From Comamonadaceae bacterium (GTDB lineage: Bacteria; Pseudomonadota; Gammaproteobacteria; Burkholderiales; Burkholderiaceae_C): a stretch of 33,925 nucleotides of DNA. Each line of letters starts with the position of its first letter. Positions within the stretch are counted from its first letter, which is position 1. Of the stretch, positions 8,097 through 16,350 are shown one piece after another. The stretch lies in the NCBI GenBank assembly GCA_947452725.1, contig CANGEG010000006.1, positions 1 through 33,925 of the forward strand, read 5' to 3'. The notes under the pieces were generated by a model. That model worked only from the letters and a program-made list of their open reading frames with translations, was not told where the DNA came from and searched no databases. The position numbers and the translations under genes were made by a program.

Positions 8097-8137
8097 AACG
8101 GTCGAAAATGACCGTTCAACCCTTCAAATTGACCGTA
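8097..8137. promoter_or_regulatory. GACCGT inverted/direct repeats, candidate TetR operator
   Basis: AACGGTC (8097-8103) and GACCGTT (8110-8116) form a 7-bp inverted repeat with a 6-base spacer. A third copy, GACCGTA, is at 8131-8137. A further TGGTCAA (8090-8096) pairs with TTGACC (8129-8134), giving nested symmetry. All copies are between 25 and 75 bases from the TetR start codon, as expected for an autoregulatory operator. Confidence 0.5.
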
Positions 8138-8167
8138 CATCGCAAATCGAACGACAACTCTGAACTT

Positions 8168-8185
8168 GGTTTGTAAATTCAAACC
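8168..8185. repeat. GGTTTG-N6-CAAACC inverted repeat upstream of the LytS-type kinase
   Basis: A perfect 6-bp inverted repeat with AT-only spacer (taaatt) lies 24 bases before the kinase ATG. It is distinct in sequence from the GACCGT repeats, so it could be a site for another regulator, for example the LytTR protein encoded downstream. LytTR proteins more often bind direct repeats, so this is weak. Confidence 0.3.
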
Positions 8186-8209
8186 TTCGTTAATTCACTG
8201 AGCAAGCAC

Positions 8210-9460
8210 ATGAACTCCAGTACAACGGTTTCCCCGCGGTTTACCGCTTTGAAATCAACTTTTCACAACTATGCCAATTGGTTGATTCGCATTAGCTGGA
8301 AAAAATTTATCGTCTTGTCTTTCTTGTTCATGATGGCGGCAGGTCTGCTGCAGTCGTTACCACCGTTTACTTGGCGCTACTCAGAAAAAATACAAACACC
8401 GCCCTCCAGCAAGAGCATCAAAGTGCCAGAACTGCACAAGCCCAAGGTTGAAATTCAACAGCCTATTGAGAACAGCAGGAGTGGTGAGCAACCCCCATCT
8501 GAAAGTTCAACGTCGTCCCATGCCGCCCAACTATTGATCACTGTGGGCGACATCCAAATTTCTTTGCCGCGAGAGGCCGTCTCAAACCCCGACAAATTGG
8601 CGCAAATTTTGGAAGATAAACTGAGCGAATGGGAGGATGCACAGGTAACACTGCACGCGCAAGATCATTTCAAAGAGCACGAAATCAGTTGGGGTGACTT
8701 CTTGCCGGGACTGGCATTCCTGCTGATCTTGGTGTCGATGGTGATTAAGATCACCTACAACAATCAAATTCAGGCAGAGCATAAAGCGGATGAAGCCACG
8801 CAAAGCGCCATGGCCGAACAACTCAAACGACAGCTGGTTGAAGCGCGCATGGCGGCCATGCAGGCTCAAGTTGAACCGCACTTTTTATTCAACACGCTAG
8901 CCTCCATCGATCACCTCATCGAAACCGATCCGCCCCGTGCCAGCCAGATGCAAAAGAGTTTGATCGCGCTGCTGCGTGCGACACTGCCGGCCATGCGTGA
9001 CCACTCAGGTAACAACTTACGCAGTTTGGGACAAGAATTGGCGGTAATACAACCCTATCTGGAGATTCAAAAAATGCGCATGGAAGATCGGCTGCAAACC
9101 AGCATCGATGTGCCTGAAGGCTTAAAGTCTGCGGTCATGCCCAGCATGATGATTCAAAGTTTGGTTGAAAACGCCATCCAGCATGGCTTGGAGCCTATGC
9201 CGCAAGGTGGACAGCTGCGTGTGAGCGCCCAAGTCGCCGACGGGCGCCTTGTCATCCAAGTTCAAGACACTGGCATGGGCTTCGGACAAGCCGTCACGCA
9301 AGGCACTGGCTTTGGTCTCAACAATATTCGCGAGCGCTTAACTATGCTCTATGGTGACCAAGCGACTTTGGCCCTCACCCCACGGCCGTCGAAGGACGGC
9401 ACGGGCACAACAGCCACGCTCAGCCTACCCTACCGTACCGCCGCCGCGGCCGCGGCCTGA
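8210..9460 (+). CDS. LytS/AlgZ-type (His_kinase family) sensor histidine kinase
   Basis: Membrane kinase of the His_kinase/LytS type. TM1 (about 33-50) and TM2 (about 165-181) enclose a periplasmic loop of some 115 residues that is rich in Pro, Ser and Gln in its first half. After a coiled linker comes the kinase box QAQVEPHFLFNTLASIDHL with the phospho-acceptor H224, then the HATPase domain with N321 in LVENAIQHGL and a DTGMGFG box. The C-terminus ends in six alanines after RT, encoded by a GC-only run, which is unusual. It is followed after 5 bases by its LytTR partner. The signal is unknown. Confidence 0.92.
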   Translation: MNSSTTVSPRFTALKSTFHNYANWLIRISWKKFIVLSFLFMMAAGLLQSLPPFTWRYSEKIQTPPSSKSIKVPELHKPKVEIQQPIENSRSGEQPPSESSTSSHAAQLLITVGDIQISLPREAVSNPDKLAQILEDKLSEWEDAQVTLHAQDHFKEHEISWGDFLPGLAFLLILVSMVIKITYNNQIQAEHKADEATQSAMAEQLKRQLVEARMAAMQAQVEPHFLFNTLASIDHLIETDPPRASQMQKSLIALLRATLPAMRDHSGNNLRSLGQELAVIQPYLEIQKMRMEDRLQTSIDVPEGLKSAVMPSMMIQSLVENAIQHGLEPMPQGGQLRVSAQVADGRLVIQVQDTGMGFGQAVTQGTGFGLNNIRERLTMLYGDQATLALTPRPSKDGTGTTATLSLPYRTAAAAAA

Positions 9461-9465
9461 GTGAA

Positions 9466-10296
9466 ATGACCCACGTCAGCCCCACACAAGAAGTCCGAGG
9501 CGTGATCGCCGATGACGAACGATTGATGCGGGACCAACTCCGTACTCGACTGGCACAGGTTTGGCCCGAATTAACGATCGTTGCAGAAGCCAAAAACGGA
9601 ATTGACGCTGTGCAGTGCGTCACGACTTGGCGGCCGGATGTTATTTTTCTAGACATCCGCATGCCCGGTCTGTCGGGCATTGACGCAGCTCGTCAGATTG
9701 CACAGCTTGAAGTCGGTGACGATGGATTTTTGCCAGAGATGGTTTTCGTCACCGCCTATGACCAATACGCGCTTGACGCCTTCGAACAAGGCGTGGTGGA
9801 TTATGTTTTGAAACCCGCCGAATTAGATAGATTGCGTATCACGGCGCAACGCTTGCAAGATCGCTTGCGCCAAAGAGCGCATGCAAAAAACGCCTCAAGC
9901 GAAGCTGCGTCAGTGCCTATGCAGCAGTGGTTGCACGCATTGTCCGCGCGTCTGAGCGGAGCCCCGATTGCGTATCTGAACTGGCTTCAAGCGAGTGTGG
10001 GTCAAACTGTTCAAATGGTGGATGTTGAGGCTGTTTTATTTTGCATCAGTGATGAAAAGTACACCCGCGTCCAAACGGCAACGCAAGAATTTTTGATTCG
10101 CAAACCCATCAAAGAGCTTGTCGATGTTTTGGACCCAAAACTGTTTTGGCAAATTCACCGAAGCACTTTGGTAAATGTAAAAGCCATCGCAGGGATTCAG
10201 CGAGATGAGCGCGGCCGTCAACAGGTCCTTGTCAAAGCAAGGACAGAAAAGCTTGCAGTCAGCCGCAGTGCAAGCCACCTTTTCAAAGGCATGTGA
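9466..10296 (+). CDS. LytTR-family response regulator (AlgR/LytR type)
   Basis: A cytosolic DNA-binding response regulator. The receiver has acidic residues at 16-17, phospho-acceptor D63 in VIFLDIRMPGLSG and lysine 116 in DYVLKPAE. The LytTR DNA-binding domain spans about residues 168-275 and includes the typical YTRVQTATQEFLIRKPIKEL and FWQIHRSTLVNV segments. It overlaps the kinase operon by spacing only (5 bases), so it is the cognate regulator of the LytS-type kinase. It is convergent with phoD with 13 bases between them. Confidence 0.94.
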   Translation: MTHVSPTQEVRGVIADDERLMRDQLRTRLAQVWPELTIVAEAKNGIDAVQCVTTWRPDVIFLDIRMPGLSGIDAARQIAQLEVGDDGFLPEMVFVTAYDQYALDAFEQGVVDYVLKPAELDRLRITAQRLQDRLRQRAHAKNASSEAASVPMQQWLHALSARLSGAPIAYLNWLQASVGQTVQMVDVEAVLFCISDEKYTRVQTATQEFLIRKPIKELVDVLDPKLFWQIHRSTLVNVKAIAGIQRDERGRQQVLVKARTEKLAVSRSASHLFKGM

Positions 10297-10309
10297 AGTC
10301 GGGCGCGTG

Positions 10310-11911
10310 TCAGCCTTTAACCACTCCAGCAATACCGCGCTGCACCGCAAACTGCGCTTGGGTGGTGAACGCGCTGGCCTGCTGCACTGGGTTGGCTGTG
10401 GTTTTGAAAGCTGACTGCACGCCCTCGGGCGTGATCTTCAGCCAGGTAAAGCCGCGCTCGTCGGGTCGCAGGTGGGCAATGTCAGGGTTGTTGCTGCGAA
10501 TCTGCGCCGCCAGCGTCTCACCCATGCCGCGCGAGGTGATGGAGGTGGTGACCAACTCACTGGCCAGGACGGGCGATTTATCGTCGTTCGGCTGAACACG
10601 CAAATTGGCCGCCACGTTCATGTGCACATCGCCACCCAGCACCAACACATCTTGCAGCTTGGCGTCGCTGATGTTTTGCAAGAAGCGCTCGCGCGCCATC
10701 GGGTAGCCGTCCCAACCGTCCGTAAAAGCGCTGCGGCCCATGGGGGTGGCCAGTCCCGTGGAACTCATTTGCGTGCCTTGGGCCACAATTTTCCATGCAG
10801 CCTGTGAGGTGTTCAGGCCCTGCGTCAACCAACGCTCTTGATCCATACCCAGCATGCTGCGCTGCGGGTCGGCCAGCTCTTTGCACCCCATGACCACGCG
10901 GCCACCACCTTTGAGCGGATCGGGGCAGGCGTGGTAGCTGCGGTACTGGCGGTTATCCAAGGTCCAAATGTCGGCTAACTGTCCCCACGCCATCCGGTCA
11001 TGAATCCGCATGTTGGCGGGGTTGGCTGCGTCAGGTCCCACAAGCACCGGCATGTGCTCAAAGTAGGCTTGGTAGGCCGCCGCACGGCGGCGTAAAAACA
11101 CCTGCGGGTCGGTGTACTTCGTGTCGCGATCATTGGCGTAGTCGTTGACCACTTCGTGATCGTCCCAGGTCATGACCCAGGGGTGCGCCGCATGCGAGGC
11201 GCGCAAATCTGCATCGCCTTTGTACTGGGCGTGGCGTGCGCGGTACTCGTCCAGTGTTTGAGGCAGCGCGCCTTGGTGCGGGCGCACGATATAGCGGGGG
11301 TTACTGCTCTCGTAAATATAGTCGCCCACAAACAGCACCAAATCCAGGTCTTGCTGTGCAATGTCGCGATGGGCTGTGAAATAGCCTTGCTCAAAATGCT
11401 GACACGAGGCCAGCGCCATGCGCAGCTGAGCCACTTTGTCTTGCGCGGCCGGTGTGGTGCGGGTGCGCCCCACCGGGCTGGTGGCCGAGCCGCAAGTGAA
11501 GCGGTACCAATAGTGGCGCGCGGGCAGCAAGCCCTTAGCCTCCACGTGCACGCTCATGGCGCGCTGCGCCGAAGTCATCGTCGTCCATTGGCCCACGCGT
11601 TTGCGTAAGGCTTCGTCGGCAAATACCTCGCACAGCACGGGCACGGCTTGGCCGTTGAAGGCCGCGTCGGCGTCTTGCACCAGCAAGCGGGTCCACAGCA
11701 CGACGCTGTCGCCGCGCGGTTGGCCACTGGCCACACCCAGCGCAAATGGGTCGTTTTGCCAGCGCAAGGGGCGCTGCGCATCGGCGGAAAAGCCCAGGGC
11801 TTGCTGCGCCGAAAGACTCCAAGGCGCCAAGGCCATACCGAGCGCCAAGCGGCCCCAATCGCGACGATTAAGGTTGGCCAGTGTGCCGGCTAAAGTTGAG
11901 GGCTTTTTCAT
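10310..11911 (-). CDS. phoD: PhoD-family alkaline phosphatase/phosphodiesterase, Tat-exported
   Basis: A secreted metallophosphoesterase (533 residues) that hydrolyses phosphate mono- or diesters. The N-terminus has a twin-arginine signal: NRRDWG at about 15-20 followed by a hydrophobic stretch ending near the ALG at 38-40. The PhoD N-domain motif GVASGQPRGDSVVLWTR follows at about 59-75. Metal-binding segments appear in order: LVLFVGDYIYE, WDDHEVVNDYA and LGGDVHMN. The frame is open upstream to 12067, but the ATG at 11911 (or MLHM at 11920) gives the sensible signal peptide. It is divergent from the EamA gene with about 57 bases between. Confidence 0.93.
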   Translation of the reverse strand: MKKPSTLAGTLANLNRRDWGRLALGMALAPWSLSAQQALGFSADAQRPLRWQNDPFALGVASGQPRGDSVVLWTRLLVQDADAAFNGQAVPVLCEVFADEALRKRVGQWTTMTSAQRAMSVHVEAKGLLPARHYWYRFTCGSATSPVGRTRTTPAAQDKVAQLRMALASCQHFEQGYFTAHRDIAQQDLDLVLFVGDYIYESSNPRYIVRPHQGALPQTLDEYRARHAQYKGDADLRASHAAHPWVMTWDDHEVVNDYANDRDTKYTDPQVFLRRRAAAYQAYFEHMPVLVGPDAANPANMRIHDRMAWGQLADIWTLDNRQYRSYHACPDPLKGGGRVVMGCKELADPQRSMLGMDQERWLTQGLNTSQAAWKIVAQGTQMSSTGLATPMGRSAFTDGWDGYPMARERFLQNISDAKLQDVLVLGGDVHMNVAANLRVQPNDDKSPVLASELVTTSITSRGMGETLAAQIRSNNPDIAHLRPDERGFTWLKITPEGVQSAFKTTANPVQQASAFTTQAQFAVQRGIAGVVKG

Positions 11912-11968
11912 GTGCAGCATGTTAACAAGCGACACGGCGGTGGCGCAAATAACGGCACAATCGTCTTT

Positions 11969-12874
11969 ATGCCTTCCACCGCCCCCATGCCCTCGCCACG
12001 CAAAGACCATCTGGACGCTTTGGCCGTGAGCCTGCTCTTGGCGTGCTGCATGTTTTGGGGTCTGCAACAGGTGTTGGTCAAAGCCATCATGAACGAGGTG
12101 GCGCCGCTGTTTCAGGCCAGCTTGCGATGCATCGGCGCTTGCGCGCTGCTCATGCTGTGGTGCCGCCTGCGTGGCGTGCGCCTATTTGAGCGCGATGGCA
12201 GCTTAGGGGCTGGGCTGCTTGCGGGCGGCCTGTTTGCGGCCGAATTCGCCTGCATTTATTTAGGGCTGCGCCAGACCTCGGCCTCGCGCTTAACCGTGTT
12301 TTTGTACACATCCCCATTTTGGGTGGCTGCGTTGGTGCCGCTCTTTGTGCCCTCAGAGCGCTTGCGCCCGCTGCAGTGGCTGGGTATGGCCTGCGCATTT
12401 GTCGCCGTCGCCTTTGCCATGCGTGAGGGCTTGGGCGGGGGCAGCGCCACGGGCGATTTGCTAGGGCTGGCAGCCGGTGCATTGTGGGGCTTGACTACGG
12501 TGGTGATTCGGGCGCGCAACCTGACCCGCATCTCGCCTGAAAAACTGCTTTTTTACCAAATCGCTTGTACCGCCTTAGCCGTGCCCTGGCTGTCGTTGGC
12601 TTTGGGCGAGCGCTGGTCCATGGACTGGAGCGCCTTAGCCTGGGGCTCAATGCTGGCGCAAACCGTGATCGGCGCGTTCGCCAGTTACCTGACCTGGATG
12701 TGGATGTTGGGCCGCTACCCGGCCACCAAAATCGCGGTGTTTGTATTTTTAACCCCCCTGTTTGCGCTTTTGTTCAGCACCTTGCTTTTGGGCGAAGTCG
12801 CCACGCCCACCTTGCTGGCCGCCCTGGCCCTGGTAGCCGTGGGCATTGTGCTGGTCAACCGAAAACCCATCTAA
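11969..12874 (+). CDS. EamA-family (DMT superfamily) transporter
   Basis: A ten-TM drug/metabolite transporter of 301 residues with two EamA repeats, each with the typical start (LLLACCMFWGLQQVLVKAI and LGLAAGALWGLTTVVIRARN). The substrate cannot be predicted. The frame continues upstream to 11912, but the ATG at 11969 leaves a short cytoplasmic N-terminus before TM1. There is no obvious ribosome-binding sequence. It is followed by the AcuI-type reductase after 17 bases, so the two are probably co-transcribed. Confidence 0.9.
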   Translation: MPSTAPMPSPRKDHLDALAVSLLLACCMFWGLQQVLVKAIMNEVAPLFQASLRCIGACALLMLWCRLRGVRLFERDGSLGAGLLAGGLFAAEFACIYLGLRQTSASRLTVFLYTSPFWVAALVPLFVPSERLRPLQWLGMACAFVAVAFAMREGLGGGSATGDLLGLAAGALWGLTTVVIRARNLTRISPEKLLFYQIACTALAVPWLSLALGERWSMDWSALAWGSMLAQTVIGAFASYLTWMWMLGRYPATKIAVFVFLTPLFALLFSTLLLGEVATPTLLAALALVAVGIVLVNRKPI

Positions 12875-12891
12875 CCTTCGTGGAGACCACT

Positions 12892-13878
12892 ATGACTTAC
12901 CAAGCACTGCAAATTAACAAAGACGACGCCGGTTACAGCTGCACCCTGCAGACGCTGGATGACAGCGCGCTGCACGAGGGCGATGTGACCGTGCAGGTGG
13001 ATTACTCCACCATCAACTACAAAGACGGGCTGGCCATCACTGGCAAGTCACCCGTGGTGCGAAAGTTCCCGCTCACCCCTGGCATTGACCTGGCTGGCAC
13101 CGTGATCGACAGCCAGCACCCGCTGTTCAAAGCGGGCGAGAAAGTCGTGCTCAACGGCTGGGGCGTGGGCGAAAGCCACAGTGGCGGTCTGGCGCAAAAA
13201 GCGCGGCTTAAAGGCGACTGGCTGGTGAAACTCCCTCCAGCCTTCTCCCCGCGCCAAGCCATGGCCATCGGCACAGCCGGCTACACCGCCATGCTGTGCG
13301 TGATGGCCCTGCAAAAACACGGCGTCACACCTGACAAGGGCGACATCTTGGTGACCGGCGCGGGCGGCGGCGTGGGCAGCGTAGCCATTGCGCTCTTGGC
13401 CAAGCTCGGTTACCGCGTGGTCGCCAGCACCGGCCGGCCGCAAGAGGGCGACTACCTGCGACAGCTGGGCGCATCACAGATTATCGACAGGGCCGAGCTG
13501 AGCGCCCCCGGCAAACCCCTGGCCAAAGAACGCTGGGCAGGCGTGGTCGACACTGTGGGCAGCCACACCCTGGCCAACGCCTGCGCCAGCACTAAATACG
13601 GCGGCGTGGTGACGGCCTGCGGCCTTGCCCAGGGCATGGACTTTCCGTCCAGCGTAGCTCCGTTCATTTTGCGCGGCGTGACGCTAGTGGGTATCGACAG
13701 CGTGATGGCCCCCCGCGCTGTGCGCGAAGCGGCATGGGCGCGTTTAGCGCAAGACCTGGACACCGCGCAACTGGAGCACATGACGCGTGAAGTGAACTTG
13801 GCTCAAGCCGTGGGCTTGGGCGCTGAAATTTTGGCGGGGCGCGTGCGCGGGCGGGTGGTCGTGAATGTGAACGGCTAA
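12892..13878 (+). CDS. acuI: AcuI/YhdH-family NADPH-dependent acrylyl-CoA reductase-like oxidoreductase
   Basis: A zinc-independent medium-chain dehydrogenase of 328 residues. The cofactor-binding glycine motif ILVTGAGGGVGSVAI lies at about 152-166, preceded by the GroES-like half (NYKDGLAIT and PGIDLAGTV are typical of the YhdH/AcuI group). AcuI reduces acrylyl-CoA to propionyl-CoA, but many members are only annotated as quinone oxidoreductases, so the substrate is inferred. The ATG at 12892 has a GTGGAG ribosome-binding sequence seven bases upstream. Confidence 0.9.
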   Translation: MTYQALQINKDDAGYSCTLQTLDDSALHEGDVTVQVDYSTINYKDGLAITGKSPVVRKFPLTPGIDLAGTVIDSQHPLFKAGEKVVLNGWGVGESHSGGLAQKARLKGDWLVKLPPAFSPRQAMAIGTAGYTAMLCVMALQKHGVTPDKGDILVTGAGGGVGSVAIALLAKLGYRVVASTGRPQEGDYLRQLGASQIIDRAELSAPGKPLAKERWAGVVDTVGSHTLANACASTKYGGVVTACGLAQGMDFPSSVAPFILRGVTLVGIDSVMAPRAVREAAWARLAQDLDTAQLEHMTREVNLAQAVGLGAEILAGRVRGRVVVNVNG

Positions 13879-13892
13879 AGCACGCTCGGCAG

Positions 13893-13913
13893 GGCCTTTA
13901 GTTCTCAAAGGCC
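13893..13913 (+). terminator. short hairpin after the AcuI-type gene
   Basis: GGCCTTT (13893-13899) and AAAGGCC (13907-13913) form a 7-bp stem with a 7-base loop, 15 bases after the stop codon. No T-tract follows, so it is a weak or factor-dependent terminator at best, or an mRNA 3'-end stabiliser. Confidence 0.4.
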
Positions 13914-14001
13914 AAGCACCGCCCCATCAAGTCGCGGATAATTGCAGCACCCCTTCTACTTGACTTGCCACTGTCGGCAAACTCACCCTTTGAGCGTAAA
14001 A

Positions 14002-14979
14002 ATGAGCACTTTGCAAACTATCGGCGCACGCGCCACGGGCTTGGCCACTATCGCCGCTGACGGCACCGTGTTGGACACTTGGTTCCCAGCCCCTGAATTG
14101 GCACAGGGCATTGCCCAAAGCGCGAGCACCCGCTTGACCGCGGCCGAAGCGGTAGCCGCACTGGGCGCCGAAGCCACACAGGCGATGTCCGCTTGCGCCG
14201 TGCGCAACGTGACGGTGGTCGCCGTGCGCACCGAAATCAAAAGCTTGGCTGACGCGCCTGCAGACACGCATGACGCCTACCTGCGACTGCACCTGCTGAG
14301 CCACCGCCTAGTTCAGCCGCACGGCGCCAATGTGACGGGCATCTTTGGCCTGCTGGCCAACGTGGCTTGGACCAACTTTGGCCCCTGCGCCGTGAGCGAA
14401 GTGCCCGCCGCCCGGCTTAAAGCACGCGCCACTGGCCGCCTGCTGGAGATCAAAGGCGTAGACAAATTCCCTCAAATGACCGACTACGTGGTGCCCGCCG
14501 GCGTGCGCATTGCCAACGCCGACCGTGTGCGCTTGGGCGCACACCTGGCCAGTGGCACGACTGTCATGCATGAAGGTTTTTGCAACTTCAACGCGGGCAC
14601 CCTGGGCGCCAGCATGGTCGAAGGCCGCATCAGCGCGGGCGTGGTGGTCGATGATGCCAGCGACATCGGCGGGGGCGCATCCATCATGGGCACGCTGTCC
14701 GGTGGCGGCAAAGAAGTCATCAAGGTCGGCAAGCGCTGCCTGCTGGGCGCGAATGCCGGCATCGGCATTTCGCTGGGCGACGACTGCGTGGTCGAAGCCG
14801 GGTGCTACATCACCGGCGGCAGTCGCGTGCAAATGCCCGACGGCAGCTTAATGAAGGCCAAAGCACTGTCTGGCCAAAACGGCATCCTGTTCCGCCGCGA
14901 TTCACAGTCAGGCGCGTTGCACGCCATCCCCCGCAACAAGAGCTGGGGCGAGTTGAACGCGGAGTTGCACAAGAACTGA
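14002..14979 (+). CDS. dapD: 2,3,4,5-tetrahydropyridine-2,6-dicarboxylate N-succinyltransferase (DapD, long form)
   Basis: A cytosolic lysine/diaminopimelate pathway enzyme that transfers succinyl from succinyl-CoA to tetrahydrodipicolinate. At 325 residues it is the long Pseudomonas/actinobacterial-type DapD rather than the roughly 274-residue E. coli type. The acceptor and left-handed beta-helix hallmarks are present: KFPQMTDYVVPAGVRI (155-170), TVMHEGFCNFNAGTLG (187-202), SIMGTLSGGGKEVI (227-240) and LGANAGIGISLGDDCVVEAG (248-267). The ATG at 14002 is preferred over a TTG at 13942. A GATAAT sequence at 13937-13942 could be the -10 element. It stands alone, without dapC or dapE nearby, and ends in a strong terminator. 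Confidence 0.96.
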   Translation: MSTLQTIGARATGLATIAADGTVLDTWFPAPELAQGIAQSASTRLTAAEAVAALGAEATQAMSACAVRNVTVVAVRTEIKSLADAPADTHDAYLRLHLLSHRLVQPHGANVTGIFGLLANVAWTNFGPCAVSEVPAARLKARATGRLLEIKGVDKFPQMTDYVVPAGVRIANADRVRLGAHLASGTTVMHEGFCNFNAGTLGASMVEGRISAGVVVDDASDIGGGASIMGTLSGGGKEVIKVGKRCLLGANAGIGISLGDDCVVEAGCYITGGSRVQMPDGSLMKAKALSGQNGILFRRDSQSGALHAIPRNKSWGELNAELHKN

Positions 14980-14998
14980 GTTCGTCTCTTCCGATAAC

Positions 14999-15034
14999 AA
15001 AACGGCGTACCTGCGCAAGTGGGCACGCCGTTTT
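14999..15034 (+). terminator. rho-independent terminator after dapD
   Basis: AAAACGGCGT (14999-15008) and ACGCCGTTTT (15025-15034) form a 10-bp stem ending in a T-run, 19 bases after the dapD stop. The A-run on the left arm makes it potentially bidirectional, so it could also end transcripts from the minus-strand ORF at 15039-15335. Confidence 0.8.
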
Positions 15035-15038
15035 GCAT

Positions 15039-15335
15039 TCAACGCCGTGCCTTGCTCACTGCTTGCGCTGCTTGCCAACAATTGATACACCCCCGCCTAG
15101 GGCTCAAGATTTTTAACTCACCTTCATGTGCCCAACCCAGCACGCATCGCTCGCCTGTGGCGACTTCCGCGGCCAACAACTCAGCCCTCGGTATCGAGAA
15201 AACCTCTGACAGCACCTCTTGAGCGATGTCGTCTTTTGTGGCCCCGCCGGCCGACCTGGCCGCGCCGCCCAGTTCGGCATGAGCGGCTTGCAAAGCCTGG
15301 CGCAAGCGCAAGCGGCGCAGGGATTCAGTCAGCAA
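15039..15335 (-). CDS. hypothetical 98-aa ORF, possibly a gene remnant
   Basis: It has no recognised family. The translation looks protein-like: an amphipathic helix LRRLRLRQALQAAHAELGG, a segment DIAQEVLSEVF and a C-terminal C-x2-C pair near GCINCW. Its only in-frame start near the left is a TTG at 15335, preceded by AGG. However, protein-like sequence continues upstream in the same frame into the end of the esterase gene without a start. This may mean that the real gene lost its 5' end, or that the reading is spurious. It lies between the esterase and the dapD terminator, on the same strand as the esterase. Confidence 0.35.
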   Translation of the reverse strand: MLTESLRRLRLRQALQAAHAELGGAARSAGGATKDDIAQEVLSEVFSIPRAELLAAEVATGERCVLGWAHEGELKILSPRRGCINCWQAAQAVSKARR

Positions 15336-15396
15336 ATCGCCTAGAGCTACTTTTTGGATCTCGTCGCTTTGCTCACACGCCCATTGCGAATTGCGA

Positions 15397-16350
15397 TCAA
15401 CGCACCCGGTCCAGCAGCTGCTTTATCAAGGAACTCACCGTCTCGTCTGGGGTGTTAATCGAATAGATCTCAGACATGTGGCTATGGCCCAAGAGCTTAT
15501 AAAGGCCTGGGCATTTGCCCGCTTTGCACAGGGCGGCATTGAGCTGCTCGCTTTGGGCATGGAAGTCTTGCGGATCCAACTGGGCATAGGCCAGCAGCAG
15601 GGGCACCTGGGATGCGACCAGGCCGGGCACCGACGAGCGTGCCGGGTACAAGGTGGTGTCTTTGCCAAAGTAGGCTTGCAGCGGCGGGTTGACCTCGGCG
15701 CTGGTCGGGTCAAAGATGCCCGAAAGCATCACCGCCCCAGCCAGGCCCGAGCCGGGCGCCACATGGAACTGCGGGTGCGCCAGGTATTGCGCCACATGCG
15801 CCGCGCCTGCCGAATGGCCCATGAGAATGATGCGCTGAGGGTTGCCACCACTGGCAGCGATATTCTCGCGCACCCATTTCAACGCCGACTGGATATCTTG
15901 TTGCGCAGCAGGCCAGGGGTTGCCAGGAGCCAGGCGGTACGTCATGTTGACGCCGACCATGCCTTGGCGCACGGCCCACAGCATAATGTTGTCGTAAAAC
16001 GGGCTATCACCAGTGCGGCGCTCGCCGCGCATGAATGCGCCGCCGTGCACAAACACCAGCACCGGCTTACCCGCTTGGGGCTGATCGGATTGGAATATGT
16101 CCAGCAGATGGCGAGCGTCGGCGCCGTAGCGCAGGTCGCGACGAACCTGAACGCCGGCATATGGCTCACGCTCACTCACAGGGGCGTAGATCTTTTCGGT
16201 GGCAGGTGGCGCGATTATTGGGCCGATTTTGGCCAAATCGGACGCCATGCTGGGCGGCACGGCGGAGGGGACTTCAACCGTTTTGAACGACGGCACGGAA
16301 GCACATCCTGCGATGACAACCGAGATGCAAATTCCGCAAAGGGTGCGCAT
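15397..16350 (-). CDS. lipoprotein alpha/beta hydrolase (HSL-type carboxylesterase)
   Basis: A membrane-anchored carboxylesterase of 317 residues. The signal peptide ends in a lipobox, IAGC, with the lipidated cysteine at residue 16. The oxyanion-hole motif HGGAF is at 102-106 and the nucleophile elbow GHSAGA at 178-183 (S180). D259 and H291 are the likely remaining triad members. The hormone-sensitive-lipase architecture suggests hydrolysis of small acyl esters. The start at 16350 has a GGAG ribosome-binding sequence nine bases upstream. About 200 bases separate it from the divergent GST gene. Confidence 0.9.
   Translation of the reverse strand: MRTLCGICISVVIAGCASVPSFKTVEVPSAVPPSMASDLAKIGPIIAPPATEKIYAPVSEREPYAGVQVRRDLRYGADARHLLDIFQSDQPQAGKPVLVFVHGGAFMRGERRTGDSPFYDNIMLWAVRQGMVGVNMTYRLAPGNPWPAAQQDIQSALKWVRENIAASGGNPQRIILMGHSAGAAHVAQYLAHPQFHVAPGSGLAGAVMLSGIFDPTSAEVNPPLQAYFGKDTTLYPARSSVPGLVASQVPLLLAYAQLDPQDFHAQSEQLNAALCKAGKCPGLYKLLGHSHMSEIYSINTPDETVSSLIKQLLDRVR

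Noticed and set aside
9439-9460. GC-only run at the end of the LytS-type kinase as a regulatory repeat
   Set aside because: It is in frame and encodes alanines; it is simple low-complexity coding sequence, noted only within the kinase entry.
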